Assembly (NCBI GenBank): GCA_011052285.1
Contig: DRJH01000311.1
Coordinates: 1 to 6,531 of the forward strand
DNA from: Gammaproteobacteria bacterium
Lineage (GTDB): Bacteria; Pseudomonadota; Gammaproteobacteria; Arenicellales; DRJH01
DNA length: 6,531 nt
Reading direction: 5' to 3'
Positions 5,814-6,531 of this stretch are shown one piece after another (positions within the stretch are counted from its first letter, which is position 1; every line of letters starts with the position of its first letter). Below the pieces are notes generated by a model. That model did not search any database. It saw nothing but the letters and a program-made list of their open reading frames with translations, and was not told the DNA's origin. Made by a program: the position numbers and the translations under genes.

Positions 5814-6531
5814 TCAGGCACCAATCTCCTCAAAACTACCATACTCAAGCAATCGCTGGTAACGTTTGTCCAGGAGCTCATCAAGCTCCAACGCCTGTAG
5901 TTGTTGCAATTCTTCGAGAACAGCCACCTGGATGGTATCAGCCATCTCGCGAACATTACGGTGTGCACCACCAAGTGGTTCAGGAAGTACACGATCAACC
6001 AGTCCATGAGCCAACAGATCATGACTGGTAATCTTCATTGCCTCGGCCGCAGTTTGTGCCTTACTTGCATCTTTCCATAAAATCGAAGCACAGCCTTCAG
6101 GAGAAATGACTGAATAGACTGCATATTCAAGCATCAGTAATCGATCACAAACGCCAATAGCGAGTGCACCACCAGAGCCTCCCTCACCGACAACAATACT
6201 GACAATCGGTGTTCGCAACCGAGATAACAGCTGCAGACAGACAGCAATTGATTCACTCTGCCCGCGCTCTTCAGCCACAATGCCCGGATAGGCTCCCGGT
6301 GTATCAATCAGAGTCACCAATGGCAACTGAAATCGTTCTGCTAATTTCATTAAGCGCTGTGCCTTGCGATAGCCCTCCGGTTTGGGCATACCAAAATTAT
6401 GTCGCAATTTATCCCTGGTTTCACGACCCTTTTGATGGCCAAGTACCACCACAGAGATACCACCCAAACATGCCAGCCCGCCAATGATTGCTGGATCATC
6501 TGCGAACATTCTATCGCCTTTGAGTTCCCGA
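5814..6531 (-). CDS. accA: Acetyl-CoA carboxylase carboxyltransferase subunit alpha, 5' end outside window
   Basis: The alpha subunit pairs with AccD to transfer the carboxyl group from carboxybiotin on AccB to acetyl-CoA, giving malonyl-CoA, the first committed step of fatty-acid synthesis. About 238 codons are in the window. The first visible residues R-E-L-K-G-D-R-M-F-A-D-D align with D-E-L-A-G-D-R-A-Y-A-D-D of E. coli AccA (from about residue 87 of 319), so the ATG at 6509 is internal and about 86 residues lie beyond the right edge. Conserved stretches follow: G-H-Q-K-G-R, G-M-P-K-P-E-G-Y-R-K, D-T-P-G-A-Y-P-G, E-E-R-G-Q-S-E, the oxyanion-type G-E-G-G-S-G-G-A-L-A-I-G, S-P-E-G-C-A-S-I-L-W-K and P-L-G-G-A-H-R-N. 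The C-terminus ends normally after R-Y-Q-R-L-L-E-Y-G. The stop is 41 bp before the TTG of tilS, or overlaps tilS by 4 nt if CTG 5817 is used. Confidence 0.97.
   Translation of the reverse strand, partial: RELKGDRMFADDPAIIGGLACLGGISVVVLGHQKGRETRDKLRHNFGMPKPEGYRKAQRLMKLAERFQLPLVTLIDTPGAYPGIVAEERGQSESIAVCLQLLSRLRTPIVSIVVGEGGSGGALAIGVCDRLLMLEYAVYSVISPEGCASILWKDASKAQTAAEAMKITSHDLLAHGLVDRVLPEPLGGAHRNVREMADTIQVAVLEELQQLQALELDELLDKRYQRLLEYGSFEEIGA
5826..5831 (-). promoter_or_regulatory. Possible ribosome binding site of tilS
   Basis: GAGGAG on the minus strand, inside the last codons of accA. It lies 8 nt before CTG at 5817, which is in the tilS frame and overlaps the accA TGA as CTGA. It is about 53 nt from the TTG at 5772, too far to serve that start. 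It could also be chance, since GAGGAG encodes Glu-Glu of AccA. Confidence 0.45.

Noticed and set aside
6507..6509. ATG at 6509 as the accA start
   Set aside because: Codons upstream to the window edge continue the conserved AccA alignment (R-E-L-K-G-D-R), so the gene is cut by the window, not N-terminally truncated.

Overview
The window reads as an ordinary housekeeping block from a gammaproteobacterium-like genome. Every gene lies on the minus strand. In transcription order (right to left) they are accA (5' end outside the window), tilS, pyrG, kdsA, eno and ftsB. This order is characteristic of Gammaproteobacteria. The metal-dependent form of KdsA and the mid-range GC content would suit a Chromatiales-, Thiotrichales- or Xanthomonas-like lineage better than an enteric bacterium or Pseudomonas, but I cannot assign a genus from sequence alone.

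Right part (6531-4453): the C-terminal three quarters of the acetyl-CoA carboxylase carboxyltransferase alpha subunit (fatty-acid synthesis), followed by the tRNA(Ile) lysidine synthetase tilS. No conventional start codon gives tilS a good ribosome binding site. A CTG that overlaps the accA stop as CTGA does have one. Between tilS and pyrG is the only sizeable gap (4205-4452, 248 bp). It holds a plausible promoter and a short GC-rich hairpin, so pyrG-kdsA-eno-ftsB may form a separate or additionally promoted transcription unit.

Centre (4204-440): pyrG (CTP synthase), kdsA (KDO-8-phosphate synthase) and eno (enolase) are chained by overlaps. The first is a 4-nt ATGA and the second an 8-nt ATGACTAA, which suggests translational coupling. 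The genes share metabolites: enolase makes the phosphoenolpyruvate that KdsA uses, and CTP synthase makes the CTP needed to activate KDO for lipopolysaccharide.

Left end (439-1): ftsB, a small single-pass divisome protein, follows eno after 25 bp. Beyond its stop are 126 bp with no recognisable gene, ending at the window edge in two perfect copies of a 17-bp tandem repeat. The ispD gene that usually follows ftsB is not seen there. I found no mobile element, CRISPR array, RNA gene or novel multigene system. The most interesting points are the tilS start, the edge repeat, the KdsA class and a substitution in a TilS motif.
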